Source of the DNA: Setomelanomma holmii
Taxonomy: Eukaryota; Ascomycota; Dothideomycetes; Pleosporales; Phaeosphaeriaceae
NCBI GenBank assembly: GCA_010015745.1
Contig: ML978198.1
Coordinates: forward strand, 124,001 to 188,000
Length of the DNA: 64,000 nucleotides
Direction of reading: 5' to 3'
Numbering within the stretch: position 1 is the first letter of the stretch; each line of letters starts with the position of its first letter. The notes under the pieces are model-generated. The model had not been told where the DNA came from. It saw nothing but the letters and a program-made list of their open reading frames with translations, and made no database searches. Of the stretch, positions 1 to 11,145 are shown piece by piece. Position numbers and translations under genes: made by a program.

Positions 1-848
1 CCTCCACAAACTGGCGACACTTCGCCATCTTCCGCGACCACACTTTCACCTCACCCGCCAACAGTTCTACCTGCGCATCCTTGGCATCAAGCTCCTCTTT
101 CAACGCCGCATGTCCTGGATTCCCACAGATCGGTCGCTCATCGAGCTCTTTCGAGCTTGCCAGCGCGACTTTCTGCCAGTGCGCTGTGGCAGCGGCCTGG
201 GCAGCATGGTCGCGCTCACAGGCCTGCATACCGGCGACAAGCTTGGTGACGAGGCCGTGTGGACCGAGGATGTCGAGCGACGAAGTGGAGGTTATGACGG
301 CCGAGAGGCGCTTTAGGAGCGAGAGGTTCTTGCGGTCGGTTGAATTGATGTTGATTGTGACGTTAGCTTCGATGCGCTTGTCATCGGGTGGCAAGTGTGG
401 TGTGGTGGTCGTGGCGTTGACCTGCGAGGGCGAGGTCAGTAGATGAAGAGGCTGCCAGGCTCGTGTGTTTTTGGGTACCAAACGAGGCCAACCACGGAGA
501 CAGGTTGAATACTTGCGGCGCGAAGTCCATGGCCTGAACGACTGACAAGCTCGGTACGGGAGTGGATGTCTGAGTCTGGCCATCAACCATGCGTATGCCT
601 TTATTATCTCCCTCCAAAGACTCGTCATCCGAGCCTAGGCGCTTGTCCATGCCTTCATCCCAGTCTCCAGCTTTTGGTTTCCAAACACTAAGCTCGTTCT
701 TAAGCTCCTCATTCTCGTGATCGAGTTCTTCCGCAGCTGCTTGCAACTGATCAGCTCTATACCGCAAAGCCTCAATCTCCAGCTGGGCCAAGGCTTCCAC
801 TTTAGCATCAGCCTTGCCAGCCTCTTCGCACAGTCCGCAATAAACAAG
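1..848 (-). CDS. Coiled-coil protein, 3' part, runs off the left edge
   Basis: No family recognised. On the minus strand a frame is open from 848 to 513 and encodes a charged heptad-like segment rich in A, E, L and Q (around RADQLQAAAEELDHENEEL), then an acidic and Ser/Thr/Pro-rich stretch. It splices cleanly into a second open frame from 421 to the window edge. The intron (512-422, 91 nt) begins GTATTC, has a CTGAC branch-like site and ends CGCAG, and both flanks are in phase 0. The second exon encodes a non-polar segment (TININSTDRKNLSLLKRL) followed by an Ala/Glu/Lys-rich helix, and has no stop before position 1. The 5' end is unclear: a TGA lies at 851-849 in frame and no ATG fits nearby. 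It may be the continuation of the coiled-coil frame at 968-1636, across a stop-rich gap of about 120 bp. Confidence 0.5.
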
Positions 849-967
849 TCAATCCGTTCACCTTCAGAGACCCACTTACCTATCTAGGTAGAAATTAAGC
901 CTCTATAGGCAACTACTAGGCTCAAATAGGTAATCAATCAAGTCAAGCCAGACCTTCTGAGCCCCAC

Positions 968-1636
968 TTAATTGCTTGTTGCGGAGTCTGCCTCTTCGAA
1001 TGCGGCAATGAGTTGCGCTGATAGTGCAGCATTCTCCTCCTGGAGCATCTTGTTAGTTTCTCCAAGTTGTATGTACGCTTCCAAGTCTTCTGAAGCAGCT
1101 GTGGATTGTTCCAGTGCCCAAGTGGTTTGGCGCTGCGAGAAAGCACGGAATGCTTCGCAGTCTATATCTTTGTGAAGGTTCGCGAGCTTAGCGTACGACT
1201 CATTGGCGGCATCGAGCAACTCACGCGTCGCCCGCAGTTCCGCTTCCAGGCCTTCATCCACTTGCGCTTGTCGAGCAGGTTGATAGGCTGCCTGCTGGCA
1301 GGGTGAAGGTACTTGTGAGTTGCGAAGACGTTCACGTGTCGCGGAGAGGTCGTTGCTTAGTGTAATAATCTCCTTGTCGCGCGACTCCAGCTCTGCGCTA
1401 AATTTTTTGCACCGATCCTTCAGGGACTGGATCTCACATTTCGTTTTCGAGCTCGAGCCTGCGAGTTTGAGCTTCTCGGCTTTCTCATCGGAATACTTCT
1501 GCGACCATGATGTACACTCTTGCTACGCTGCAACAAGAGTGCCACGTAGCTGCTCGTTCTCCTGCCGCAGTCTAACAGTCTCCGCGTCCTGCGAGGAGAC
1601 TACGCTGTCAGGGCGGGTAGTGTCGTTGGAAGACAT
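968..1636 (-). pseudogene. Coiled-coil gene with one in-frame TAG
   Basis: From an ATG at 1636 the minus strand reads MSSNDTTRPDSVVSSQDAET and then a coiled coil (LRQENEQLRGTLVAA). A TAG follows at 1525-1523. The same frame then continues without a break for about 180 codons to a TAA at 970-968, still coiled-coil in composition (KYSDEKAEKLKLAG, ELESRDKEIITLSNDL, ELRATRELLDAANESYAKL). One continuous phase on both sides of the TAG, with the same composition, argues for a single gene of about 220 codons carrying a nonsense codon. A 28-nt GT..AG stretch spans the stop but is too short for a normal fungal intron. The frame may be the 5' part of the gene at 1-848. No function can be given. Confidence 0.5.
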
Positions 1637-2451
1637 CTCGAAGGGCACCGGTGCTATGAGAGTGACCACTCTTCCACTCAACGCGTGACATTGAAACGTC
1701 GAAAGTGAAGCATATATGTACGAACGGGGCCGTGTATTGTGAACTGGATGACAATGCATTTGTTATCCATTGTGAGTTGCTACCAATATCTTGGTTGAGG
1801 ACGACGCAATTCTTGACTCAACAATGTCGTCGATGTACTTCTGCATACCACTCTGGTGACCTACAATCCTCCAGTGTATTCGTGATCATCATGATCAAGG
1901 GGGTACATTGTTTTCTTAGGGGCGATCAGAGGCTAAACGACATACGGTACTTAGGCTCAGTCCCAAACAATGAACAGAAGTGCAGAAGTTTCTGTATATG
2001 ACTGTTGCTGTCTCGAAGTCTTGCGAATAGGTCAGACCCACACCAATGGTTGACGTATGATAGTGTGCAGCCTGGAAGAGTTTGTCCCTGGTGGTCGGAT
2101 ATGAAAATGGTGGTCACGTGTTGCAGCCGTATCAGACGGACTTAGGTAGCGGGCAAGCTCTGCAGTATCTTCGCCCTCAAAACATTGCGAAATGTCATCA
2201 TGTTGTTGCTGGAGTGCAGGCAGCAGGTGTCGGTCGTTATGTCATTGAACCTGATTGGTCAATGCGCGACCGAGCTGAAAACCATCGTGGCTGCCTTGCG
2301 CGCAAACTGTGACCGTCACACTCCGAAGACGTGTCTTCATCATGTCATTTCGATTTATTCGCGCAACACGCTCAGTATATTTCTTGGGCATTCCTGCTGT
2401 CCCCTCTCGTTTGACAGCAAGACGCCTCTGACATTAACCTGAGCTTTAACG
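1637..2451. other. Intergenic, no gene seen
   Basis: Divergent spacer between the minus-strand coiled-coil gene and the plus-strand SGNH hydrolase. Only short unrelated open frames are present. It must contain the promoters of both genes, but no convincing TATA box or operator was picked out. Confidence 0.5.
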
Positions 2452-3450
2452 ATGGTGACCACACGGAGCGCGACACGCTACGATACTTCCGGCCACAAGA
2501 AAACATCCACTCCCTTAGGCCGCATACGCAAAATCAATCCTTCCAGATTTTTTTTTGAGTGGAAAGGTCATCCAGTCGAAGATCTGGCACAGTTTCTTGC
2601 TATCACACAGGCAGAACGACCGGATAAGCCCATCGTGTACTTGGCTGGCGATTCTTCGCTCGACAATAAGTTTTGGCTTCATCAGACACCTGAAGACCTC
2701 GATCTTGAAGTTCCTGCAATCTACGAAAAGACATTCGCCAAACCTAGGCCGAAAGCAGATGTCGCATTTTGGATGAATCACCTGCTTGGCGAGCGCGCTA
2801 CATGCATCAACACCGCAGTCGAGGAGTCGATGCTGAGGGACCGCGATGAGAAGTTATTATCGCACGATGAATTCATCCGTGACAATATCCGTTCCGAGGA
2901 TGTGCTCGTCGTAAGCGTTGGCGCAAACGACGTCGCTCTCAAGCCTCTACCATGGACTGTCTGGCACATGCTACGACTCGCCTGGCTCACACGGCGCAAG
3001 TCTCTCGATGACTGCAATGCTGGCTCTCTGTCCTACTTCAAGCACATGTTTGGTAATAAGGTACAAGACTATATCACCCGACTCACGGCCAAGACCAAAC
3101 CACGTGCTGTTATCGTATGCATGATCTACTTCCCTCTCGAGGCTAAATTCGAACAAAAGAGCTGGGCTGAAATGCAGCTCAAAGCACTTGGGTACAACTC
3201 ATACCCTTCTCAGCTGCAAGCTGCGATCAGGGCAATGTTCGAGATTGCGACAACGAAGATACAAATTGCGGGTACTGAGGTTGTGCCATGTGCGCTGCAT
3301 GAAGTGCTAGATGGAAAGACCCCCGGCGACTATACAGCGAGGGTTGAGCCAAATCACGAAGGTGGACGTAAAATGGCCATCAAGTTTATGGAATTGCTGG
3401 GTGACATGTTGGAGACACCAATTGAGTCCTCGTCTACGATTCCGCAATAA
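2452..3450 (+). CDS. SGNH/GDSL-like hydrolase, intronless, 332 aa
   Basis: The SGNH blocks can be seen. Block I is GDSS at residues 66-69 after a hydrophobic strand (IVYLA), with Ser68 as predicted nucleophile. Block III is VSVGAND at 154-160, with Asn159 as oxyanion residue. A block V-like VEPNHEGG at 298-305 has His302 as the likely catalytic base; the usual DxxH is ExxH-like here (Glu299), which is a small departure. No signal peptide is visible (start MVTTRSATRYD), so a cytosolic or nuclear enzyme is likelier than a secreted lipase. The family hydrolyses ester bonds in lipids, acetylated sugars or small molecules; the substrate cannot be read from the sequence. The frame has no break, and the ATG at 2452 is the first in frame. 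Neighbours on both sides are orphan coiled-coil genes and give no pathway hint. Confidence 0.75.
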   Translation: MVTTRSATRYDTSGHKKTSTPLGRIRKINPSRFFFEWKGHPVEDLAQFLAITQAERPDKPIVYLAGDSSLDNKFWLHQTPEDLDLEVPAIYEKTFAKPRPKADVAFWMNHLLGERATCINTAVEESMLRDRDEKLLSHDEFIRDNIRSEDVLVVSVGANDVALKPLPWTVWHMLRLAWLTRRKSLDDCNAGSLSYFKHMFGNKVQDYITRLTAKTKPRAVIVCMIYFPLEAKFEQKSWAEMQLKALGYNSYPSQLQAAIRAMFEIATTKIQIAGTEVVPCALHEVLDGKTPGDYTARVEPNHEGGRKMAIKFMELLGDMLETPIESSSTIPQ

Positions 3451-4191
3451 CGACAGCACATTGCGAGAATGATTGCCCCGGTTTCGAGGCAAGCTCGATT
3501 CGTCGAAAAACGTCCGAAACGCACCGTCTCCTATGACGCCGGAACGATCGACTCTGAGTTCAGACGAATTTTTTCCTTCGCCAGCGACCTCGGCTCAAAC
3601 TTGCGGCTAAGCTCAAGATTGCATTACGAGGGATATCTTATGCTATACTGCGTCCGGCAAGTTACTTTCCATGGCGCCTGCTACACATACTGTCTTCATG
3701 TTTCGTCTTCTGCTTCCTGTGCCGATGAATTGGGGCCTCGGCCTTCCCCTTGAATTGCTCTGGAGATACCCAAAGCGGCTCACATAAATGCCGGCAGCCG
3801 GTGCAACGATGTGAATTGCTCAGAAGGAATGTAGTGAAAGCAATACTTACTGCTGACGCCACGCATTCTGTTTGCTCCACCAGAAGAGGAAATCGTGCCA
3901 CAGATTCACATTCACTTCATGCTCGCTTAACCGCGCACTAGCTTATACAACACTGCCCCGTAAGCCTTCTCGCCATTTTGCTCGTCTACCCCCGTGCTCT
4001 CCTCCAGGCTCTCGACCACGAACAAACACATTGTCTTTCGACCACACATACACAAAGGGGCTTTCAACGTAGCTCTACACAGTGTCGTTCAACCACCGCC
4101 CGCCACCCTTGGAATTGGAGAATCCCATCCGCGCAAGAATCTGCTGTGCATCAGCATGCACGCCAACGAACACCCGATCGCAAATCCCACC
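3451..4191. other. Intergenic, no gene seen
   Basis: Plus-strand spacer between the SGNH hydrolase and the broken membrane/zinc-finger gene. Open frames are short and show no domain-like content. The pyrimidine-rich stretch at about 3960-4080 is typical of a fungal core promoter or 5' leader for the gene starting at 4192. Confidence 0.4.
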
Positions 4192-7100
4192 ATGGATACG
4201 ATCAACTGGCTTGACCTCATATGGGATCTGTTCAAGAACCTTCCCAACATGCTCTCCACGAACCAGCTCATCGCCCTCATTGCGCTGCTTCTCCTCATGT
4301 TTCTGTACCTCGCGAACAATACTCGGAAGTCTCGTGCCGCCGAGGCTCGCCACGACACTGAGCGCTTCGACGATGCTGACGAGCGCTTTGCGGAGATCGA
4401 TCAAAATTTTCAGCTTCTCGAGCATGTCCCGACAAAGATCGGTGAGGTGAAGGCCAAACAGGAAGCGATGGAACAGAAAATTGACACCGTTCTTACCGAG
4501 GTCAAAGAGATTCAGAACAAGAAGGACGATCCCCGGAAGACTACACCTGCGCTCGCACCTGCGCCCGCAACGTCTCAAGACAGCCATCTGGCCACGCAGA
4601 TCACCAAACCTCGAGCGCAAACTCGATACGCTTATCGCCGCGCCCCCCGCCACGCCTGCGCAAGATCCAGAGCAGGCGACGAAGCTCGTAGCTGTCGAGA
4701 ACAAGATTGAGCAGCTCTTGAAGCTCATGATGGCCTCTTCTCCGCCACCAGCTCGTCGCCTGATTATGTCGGCTCTCTCCGCCCGTGATAGCAAGCCTCT
4801 TCAGCCTCCCGTGCCACAAGTGGGCTTGAGCACGTGCTTGGTTAGCGTGAAGACTACGCCTCAATCTTGCTCCCCACCGATGCTCTCACACAGCCCTATA
4901 CAGACCCAAGATACACCGTCTTTTTCTACACCAGCCCCAAAGCTGGCCAAGTCAAACATCGTCGAAATCTTGACCCAGTCTCCTGGAGCACTGGTCTGGA
5001 CACCCACCAGCACGGACCTTGCCACTCTTGCTGAGTCTCCTACCTACCAGAAGTTGGGCTCTGGCAGCACGTCCTATTGCGACACTCTTCCTAAAATGTC
5101 CACCGACGCTACCCTGCCTTTGAAGAAGAACATCGAGGTGTTGACGCATGACCTCGCCGATGCCCGTCGACAGATCAGCGATGCAAAGAAACTCCAGGAA
5201 GACGCTTAGGAAGACGCTTAGGCATCCGCTAGAAAGATCAAGGATGAAAAGTCTCAAGTGCGGGAAGTGCCGAAATATGCCGAAGATACGCTGACCACAG
5301 CCAACGATAAACTTGAAGCTACCCACAAGAAGCTCAAGGAAGCTAATCAGCGAGCTGAGGCCGCAGAGCAACGCAAAGTTCGGGCTGAAGATGATTCCGA
5401 AAAGATCGCCGGAGAGAAGCTGAAACTCGCCGGCGAAGCGTTCAGCATTGGCAACGAGCTGAGAACCACAAAGACAAAGGTTGAAAATTTGGAGAAGGAG
5501 AATCGCCAGGTCCAGAAGTACCTTGACCAAGCGAACGCCAGACTTCAAACATCTCTCGGAGAAGTTACCAAGCTCAAGAGCGATGGAAAGGTGCTTCGAA
5601 ACTCCTTGGCTCAGAAGGACATTGAGATCGACGATCTGACCAAGCTCAAGAGCGATAGAAAGGTGCTTCAGGATAGCTTGAAGCAGAAGAACGATCAGAT
5701 AGAAGATCTGAAGATGCAGAACACGACGCTTGAGATCGAGAAGTCAAACGCTGAGGAAAATATGCGCTGGTCTACTAAAGAAGCTCTGACTGCCCAGAAT
5801 CAAGCTCAGGAGATGGCCACGGGGCTGCAGATTTACGGAGCCGCTTTCCAGCGCATGGTCGAAGCGGGCCTTCTGGTGGACCAATATTTCGCAGCTCCCG
5901 AAGAAATGCCTGTTGACGATGCTCAGACTAATGTTCCGGGGCCCGAGCAGGAGAAAACGGCTGCTGAGCCTCCTGCCTCTGAGGCTCCTGGTCCAGATGT
6001 GAATGACGTTAACGTCGATATTCCCGCCTTTACGCCGACATCGATCACTGTTACCCCTCCCGTGGTCGAGCAGAAGGGTTCTGCTGAGGTTGCAAGCCCT
6101 GGCCAGGCTGGCCTCAAAGTTGCTGGTCCTTTCTCTGCGTCAACATCGAATCCTCCGAAATCTGCCGAAGGGTGCTCCTAATCTTAAGGGACCTTCCTGG
6201 GATGACCTTGTGGCGGTTGAGGGTGTCTCCTGGGACCCCACCTTCGCAACCGAACAGTCGAAAGCTCCTGGGGTTATAGAGATTTTGGATGCCTCTCCAA
6301 ACGTCAAGGTGGCTCTAAAGGAAAGCACTGGCATGGGGGCGAGTAAATATGCTTCGACGACGCCAACTATCGCCCCAACATCTTCACGCGAGCAGTCCAC
6401 CATATCCGAGCATGGCAAAGACGAAGCAAAATTCCCCGAGAAGCAGAACAGGAGCAAAGAATTGCTTGACAAAATCGTAGATGCTAAAGTGGACAAGACC
6501 AACAGCACCCTGCAGAAGTTCTGTAACGTCTGCAAAAAGGCCGTTGAGATCGAGTCTTGGAACAGCCACAACCGCGACTTCCACGTACAGTGTACGTTCT
6601 GCAAAAAGACGGTGCGCGCACCGTTGAGCGTCACCGGACAGCATGACTACTCTGAGCACAACAAGGTGTGCGGAAAAGCATCCACAACAGCCTCCTCGCG
6701 TCGCCGATCGTGCGAAATTGCAGGTACTGCGATGAGTTCGTCGATGCACCACTCGTCACCTACAGGACCGGAACTACCCATAAGGATGGCACTATCTCGA
6801 AGGTAGACCATCAAATCCACAACTTCAATGCGCACAACGCCGTATGTCCTGACAACAAGACGGCACCACAATATACTTCTACTGCAAGCACTGCGGCATT
6901 TCGGTGAAGAATAAGGACGAGGTCCATCTGAAACATGAGAAGCATTGCGCTGAGCGGGCTACGGCTAAGGGCAGTTTGAACTCATTCGATTCCGAAACGG
7001 GTAAGCGCATTGAAGCACCGCCAGCCGAAGCTATGTCATCAGCCCGGCCTCAACGCCGTCGCGACCAAGGGACTCCTGCATGCGACAACCAAGCTCGCCC

Positions 7101-7233
7101 GCCTCGCCATAGCCCAAACCCCCAGCGACCGCCGCAGCGTAATCCTCAAGCTGCTCGGAACAATGGATACGTGCGTCCAGACACCGCCCCTCGCAGGATC
7201 GGGGATTTGCCCAGCTTCACAGGCAAGGTGTGA
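4192..7233 (+). pseudogene. Broken gene: membrane anchor, coiled coil and C-terminal zinc fingers
   Basis: The ATG at 4192 opens a protein with one strong membrane segment at about residues 26-45 (LIALIALLLLMFLYLA), then charged helices. At about 4605 the coherent reading moves by one base (ITKPRAQ becomes LERKLDTLIAAPP in the next frame). It continues to two in-frame TAGs at 5207-5209 and 5219-5221 and stays open in the same phase to 6181 as a long coiled coil. Near 6170 it shifts again to about 6690 and ends in Cys/His pairs: CNVC, CTFCKK with a following HNKVC, NCRYC with HNAVC, and YCKHC with HEKHC. The last pairs lie in further shifted frames, with breaks near 6690 and 6865. A basic Pro/Arg-rich tail ends at 7233. 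If intact it would be roughly 1,000 residues. No known family with this order is recognised. Four frameshifts and two stops make it a decayed gene. Confidence 0.6.
5570..5713 (+). repeat. Two 72-bp direct repeats inside the coiled coil
   Basis: Two adjacent 72-bp units start at 5570 and 5642 and encode 24-residue versions of KLKS(D/R)xKVL..SL.QK...I(D/E)DL. The period is a multiple of three and keeps the heptad register, so it is an internal duplication of coiled-coil sequence. Confidence 0.7.
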
Positions 7234-8592
7234 GAATATGAAAAGATAGAGGAGTGAAGGGCTTGAAGACTGCGGCCTGGAATTGCTCAGCGGTTACGAA
7301 CCAAACAAAACATCTTAACGATTACGAACATGAACACGACTTAAAGATTACGAACCCAAAACAGCCCAAAGATTTCGAACAACGATCGAGAGTGGAAACC
7401 GACAAGGGCAGCGATGATATGGAGAATTTTGCGTCGTTTCAGCTGCTTTGTAAATCAGGAGATATAGAGCAATATCAGGGAAGAGAAAGCAACCAAAAAT
7501 ATGCTGCCCATACCTATCAGCTGAACATGTTTTGAATGTGAGGTCTGCAACGCAAAACGTGCTGGTAGACTGGACATGAAAACCTCCGCCTCCATCATGG
7601 TTCATCGACAAGGCAATAGAAGCTTCACAATAGATATCGTCGTCCTGGTACTACCACTTCATCGGAAGGACCATGACAGTGACGTCACGGGCATGCACGC
7701 TTTGCTTACGCATATCTACAGTAGTGAGCCGTGGCGCGAGTGGTCTTAGCACATGAATAGAATTCGTGCCTCATAGTATTCTTTCCAAGATCGTGTTCTG
7801 CTACGAAATATGTGCAACGTTGTTGTCGGCTTTGCTGTCGCACACCGGGTCTGTGTGTTGGAAGTACACAGATGTCGACACATGGCAACCTTATGCGCAA
7901 CCGGTAAGCTGTAAGGCCAGTGTTCAAATACGAGGACATCGTGGACTATGATGAATGATGGTGAAGAAGGATGAGAAGTAAGGGCTGGAAGTGAGAAAGA
8001 CTTGCCGATAAGATACGCTTAAGTGGCTAGCGCCATCGGGTGGCCATCCCGTACCTTGCAGGACGCTTCCACGCTTCCACTACCACGATGTCGCTCAGCA
8101 CTCGCCATCGAACCGTGCCTCATCACAAAATCATCTCATCTTGCGCAATGCGTACCTTGCCCGCTGGCACCTTCTGCTCTGATATAGCCCGCCCCTCCGC
8201 GATCTGGGCGAACCCATGTGGCGTCCACTCACGGGCCATATCTAACCGGGTGGCCGGTTGCTTGGAAGTGCTTGGCAACGACGTCGCTGGTCTTGTCACC
8301 TGCTGGATGAGGCAGCTCACATGCTGGTGTCAATTAGGCTCGTATGGCTCATGTTGTGTCCTGCGTGATGCTATATAAAGCAGCAGAGCGCGGGAGAGGA
8401 GTGGCAAGAGCTTTCGAGCTTTCGTTTTCGTGCTTTCGTCTCATCTGTTGCACGACGCGTTTCTGATTGGCGGTGAACATCTCGCGCACTGCTCTCGGCC
8501 ATCGTCAAAGCAGGCCGGGCCTTCAGGCATACCGTATAGAGAGTTTGGATCGCTACGCACGCATTTGGGTGTATATACAACGTTCCATCGCT
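7234..8592. other. Intergenic with imperfect repeat, CRE palindrome and DPP IV promoter
   Basis: About 1.35 kb without a recognisable gene. At 7293-7385 a degenerate unit (GATTACGAAC and variants, spaced about 25-30 bp) occurs four times. A perfect CRE-type palindrome TGACGTCA lies at 7680-7687, followed by CGGG. The last 220 bp contain the TATA element of the DPP IV gene. Confidence 0.45.
8371..8380 (+). promoter_or_regulatory. TATA box for the DPP IV gene
   Basis: The sequence CTATATAAAG lies about 215 bp upstream of the DPP IV start codon. It is a near-consensus TATA element in the right orientation. A leader of roughly 180 nt would follow, which is plausible for a fungal gene; transcription start sites cannot be seen directly. 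Confidence 0.5.
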
Positions 8593-10956
8593 ATGCGGAC
8601 GCTCGCTTTCTGGGCAGCGGCGCTGCCGTTGGTCAGCGCCATTACGCCCCCACGATTTCCCCATCAACCACTCGGAAATGGCACCAAGCGGCTGTCGTAT
8701 AACATCACCACGGACAATCCTGGCCAGTTGACACCATCAACACGATCATTTAGCTGGGTCGGCACGGGCGTAGATGGTGACTACATCTACACCGGCACCT
8801 CTGGCGATTTCCTCTTCGAAAATGTTGCGACTGGCGAATCGACTACCTTCCTGTCCGCTGATAAAGTACCGGAGGACTACTGGGACTACTTCATCTCTCC
8901 CGACGCGACGCATGTGCTTTGGGCGGTGAACTACACCAAGCAATACCGATATAGCTACTATGCCGATTACCTTATTCAAGAAGTTGTAAGCGGCGAAACT
9001 ACGCCCTTGGATCCTGAGCAAGTCGGCGATATACAATACGCTGAATGGAGCCCCGTGTCATCCGGCGAAATCACCTTCGTCAAAGGCAACAACCTCTACT
9101 TGTGGAAGAATGGCACAATTTCGCAGATCACCAGCGATGGTGGCCCTGACTGGTTCAATGCTGTTCCAGATTGGGTGTACGAGGAAGAAATTTTCGGCGA
9201 TCGATACACGCTTTGGTACTCTCCTGACGGTACCAAGATTGCTTTCTTAACCTTCAATGAAACTGGTGTCGGCACATTCCGCATTCCGTACTACATCGAC
9301 GATGACGCGGAGTACGTCCCGGTCTACCCTCGCGAGCTGGAGCTGCGCTACCCCAAGGTTGGCACAAAGAATCCGGTCGTCGGTTTTAACATCCTTGATT
9401 TAGAGTCCGGAGATGTCACGAACATTCCCATCGACGCGTTTCCAGAAGACGACATTGTAATTGGTGAAGTCACATGGGTGACTGAAGATAATGGCAAAGT
9501 CCTCTATCGTGCATACAACCGTGTGCAAGATCAAGAAAAGCTTGTCGTAGTTGACGTAGGAGCTTCAACTTCTAAGGTCGTACGTGAGCGTAATGGCAGC
9601 GATGGTTGGCTTGAGAACTACCTTCAAGCCAGGTACATTGGCCCAGTCGAGCGCTCCAACGCCACTTACGGCAACTCCAGCACTGAGTACTATCTGGATG
9701 TTTCTGATGAAAGTGGCTGGCTCCATCTCTACCTCTACCCAGTTGACGGAGGAGAGAAAATTGCTCTTACATCCGGAGAGTGGGAGGTGATCACGATCCC
9801 GAAAGTCGACTATAGGCGTGGTCTCGTCTACTTCACCTCGACTAAACACCACAGCGCTGAATCACATATTTACTCCGTCAGCATGAAGACCGGGGAGATC
9901 AAGGCGCTCGTCGATGACACTGTGACCGCGTTCTGGACTGGTACATTCTCTTCCGGCGGCTCCTACTATGTCCTGCGTTATGCCGGTCCGGATGTTCCGT
10001 ATCAGGAGCTATACTCCGTCAACTCCACCACGCCAATTCGTACCATCGTTGACAATAAGGTGCTCTATGATAGGCTGCAGGAGTATGCGCTTCCAAACAT
10101 TACCTATCTCGATATGGCACATCCTTTCGGCTACACTCTCGACGCCATGCTGCGGCTTCCTCCGAACTTCGATCCTAGCAAGAAGTACCCTCTTCTCCTA
10201 ATCCCATACGGTGGCCCTAACGCTAAGGAAGTCCACAAAGACTTCATCGCGCTCAACTGGAAAGCTTACGTTGCGTCCGATCCCGAGCTCGAATACGTAA
10301 CACTCACGCTCGACGGCCGTGGTACAGGTCGCAAGGGCCGCAAGTTCCGTTCCCTCGTGACATCCAACCTGGGCCAGCTTGAAGCTGAGGACCAGATATG
10401 GGCTGCGAAGGAATTCGCCAAGAACTCTTGGATTGACAGCGAGCACATCGGCATCTGGGGCTGGTCGTATGGTGGCTACCTCTCCGCTAAGGTCGTCGAA
10501 GTCGGCGACCCAATCATTTCTTTTGCATGCATTACTGCCCCGGTATCAGACTGGCGCTTTTACGACTCCCTGTATACCGAACGTTACATGAAGACGCCCA
10601 CTATCAACCCCGAAGGTTACAACCGCTCGCGAGTACACGATGCAACTGGTTTCAAGAACATCGCCGGCGGCGTCGTCATCCAGCACGGTACTGGTGACGA
10701 CAATGTGCATTTCCAGAATTCGGCCGCATTGGTAGACTTGCTAATGGTGAACCGCGTGACACCGGAGAAGATGCAGAACACGTTTTTCACGGACAGCGAC
10801 CACAGCATCAATTTCCATAATAACGGAAGGTTTTTGTACAGGCAGTTGAGCAAGAAGTTGTTTGAAGAGAAGGCTAGGGAGGGAAATAGTAAAGGTGGTC
10901 ATCAGTGGAGTAAGAGGGGCGCGAACGGGAAGATGGAGAGGAGGTTTACCTCGTAG
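8593..10956 (+). CDS. DPP4: Secreted dipeptidyl peptidase IV (peptidase family S9B), 787 aa
   Basis: Removes X-Pro or X-Ala dipeptides from peptide N termini; fungal secreted forms finish digestion of proline-rich peptides outside the cell. The ATG at 8593 gives a clear signal peptide (MRTLAFWAAALPLVSA), so it is preferred over upstream in-frame codons. The N-terminal half is the beta-propeller, with the family's double-glutamate substrate anchor in DWVYEEEIF. The C-terminal half is an alpha/beta hydrolase. Its triad is Ser625 in GWSYGGY, Asp702 in HGTGDDNVHF and His737 in DSDHSIN. Length (787) fits secreted fungal DPP IV, and several NxS/T glycosylation sites occur. The C-terminal extension is basic (KGGHQWSKRG), and no membrane anchor is present. 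The gene is intronless and unbroken, with a TATA box at 8371. Confidence 0.95.
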   Translation: MRTLAFWAAALPLVSAITPPRFPHQPLGNGTKRLSYNITTDNPGQLTPSTRSFSWVGTGVDGDYIYTGTSGDFLFENVATGESTTFLSADKVPEDYWDYFISPDATHVLWAVNYTKQYRYSYYADYLIQEVVSGETTPLDPEQVGDIQYAEWSPVSSGEITFVKGNNLYLWKNGTISQITSDGGPDWFNAVPDWVYEEEIFGDRYTLWYSPDGTKIAFLTFNETGVGTFRIPYYIDDDAEYVPVYPRELELRYPKVGTKNPVVGFNILDLESGDVTNIPIDAFPEDDIVIGEVTWVTEDNGKVLYRAYNRVQDQEKLVVVDVGASTSKVVRERNGSDGWLENYLQARYIGPVERSNATYGNSSTEYYLDVSDESGWLHLYLYPVDGGEKIALTSGEWEVITIPKVDYRRGLVYFTSTKHHSAESHIYSVSMKTGEIKALVDDTVTAFWTGTFSSGGSYYVLRYAGPDVPYQELYSVNSTTPIRTIVDNKVLYDRLQEYALPNITYLDMAHPFGYTLDAMLRLPPNFDPSKKYPLLLIPYGGPNAKEVHKDFIALNWKAYVASDPELEYVTLTLDGRGTGRKGRKFRSLVTSNLGQLEAEDQIWAAKEFAKNSWIDSEHIGIWGWSYGGYLSAKVVEVGDPIISFACITAPVSDWRFYDSLYTERYMKTPTINPEGYNRSRVHDATGFKNIAGGVVIQHGTGDDNVHFQNSAALVDLLMVNRVTPEKMQNTFFTDSDHSINFHNNGRFLYRQLSKKLFEEKAREGNSKGGHQWSKRGANGKMERRFTS

Positions 10957-11145
10957 TGTAGAAGATGGGTAGGATGGGAAGAAGCAATGTGATATGATAG
11001 TGCATGCGTCTCTTAAGACACGTGAACATATCCCACGACGCCTGATCCTACCTCCAACTCCCGTGACACATGCACAAACAAGCCATGGACATGTTAAATT
11101 TACCACAGTGCCCACTTCTCTCATTTCACCACCATAGCGCGCAAC

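Noticed and set aside
4075..4794. Minus-strand 239-codon frame antisense to the membrane/zinc-finger gene
   Set aside because: It is the shadow of the plus-strand coding sequence; the plus strand has the membrane helix and coiled coil.
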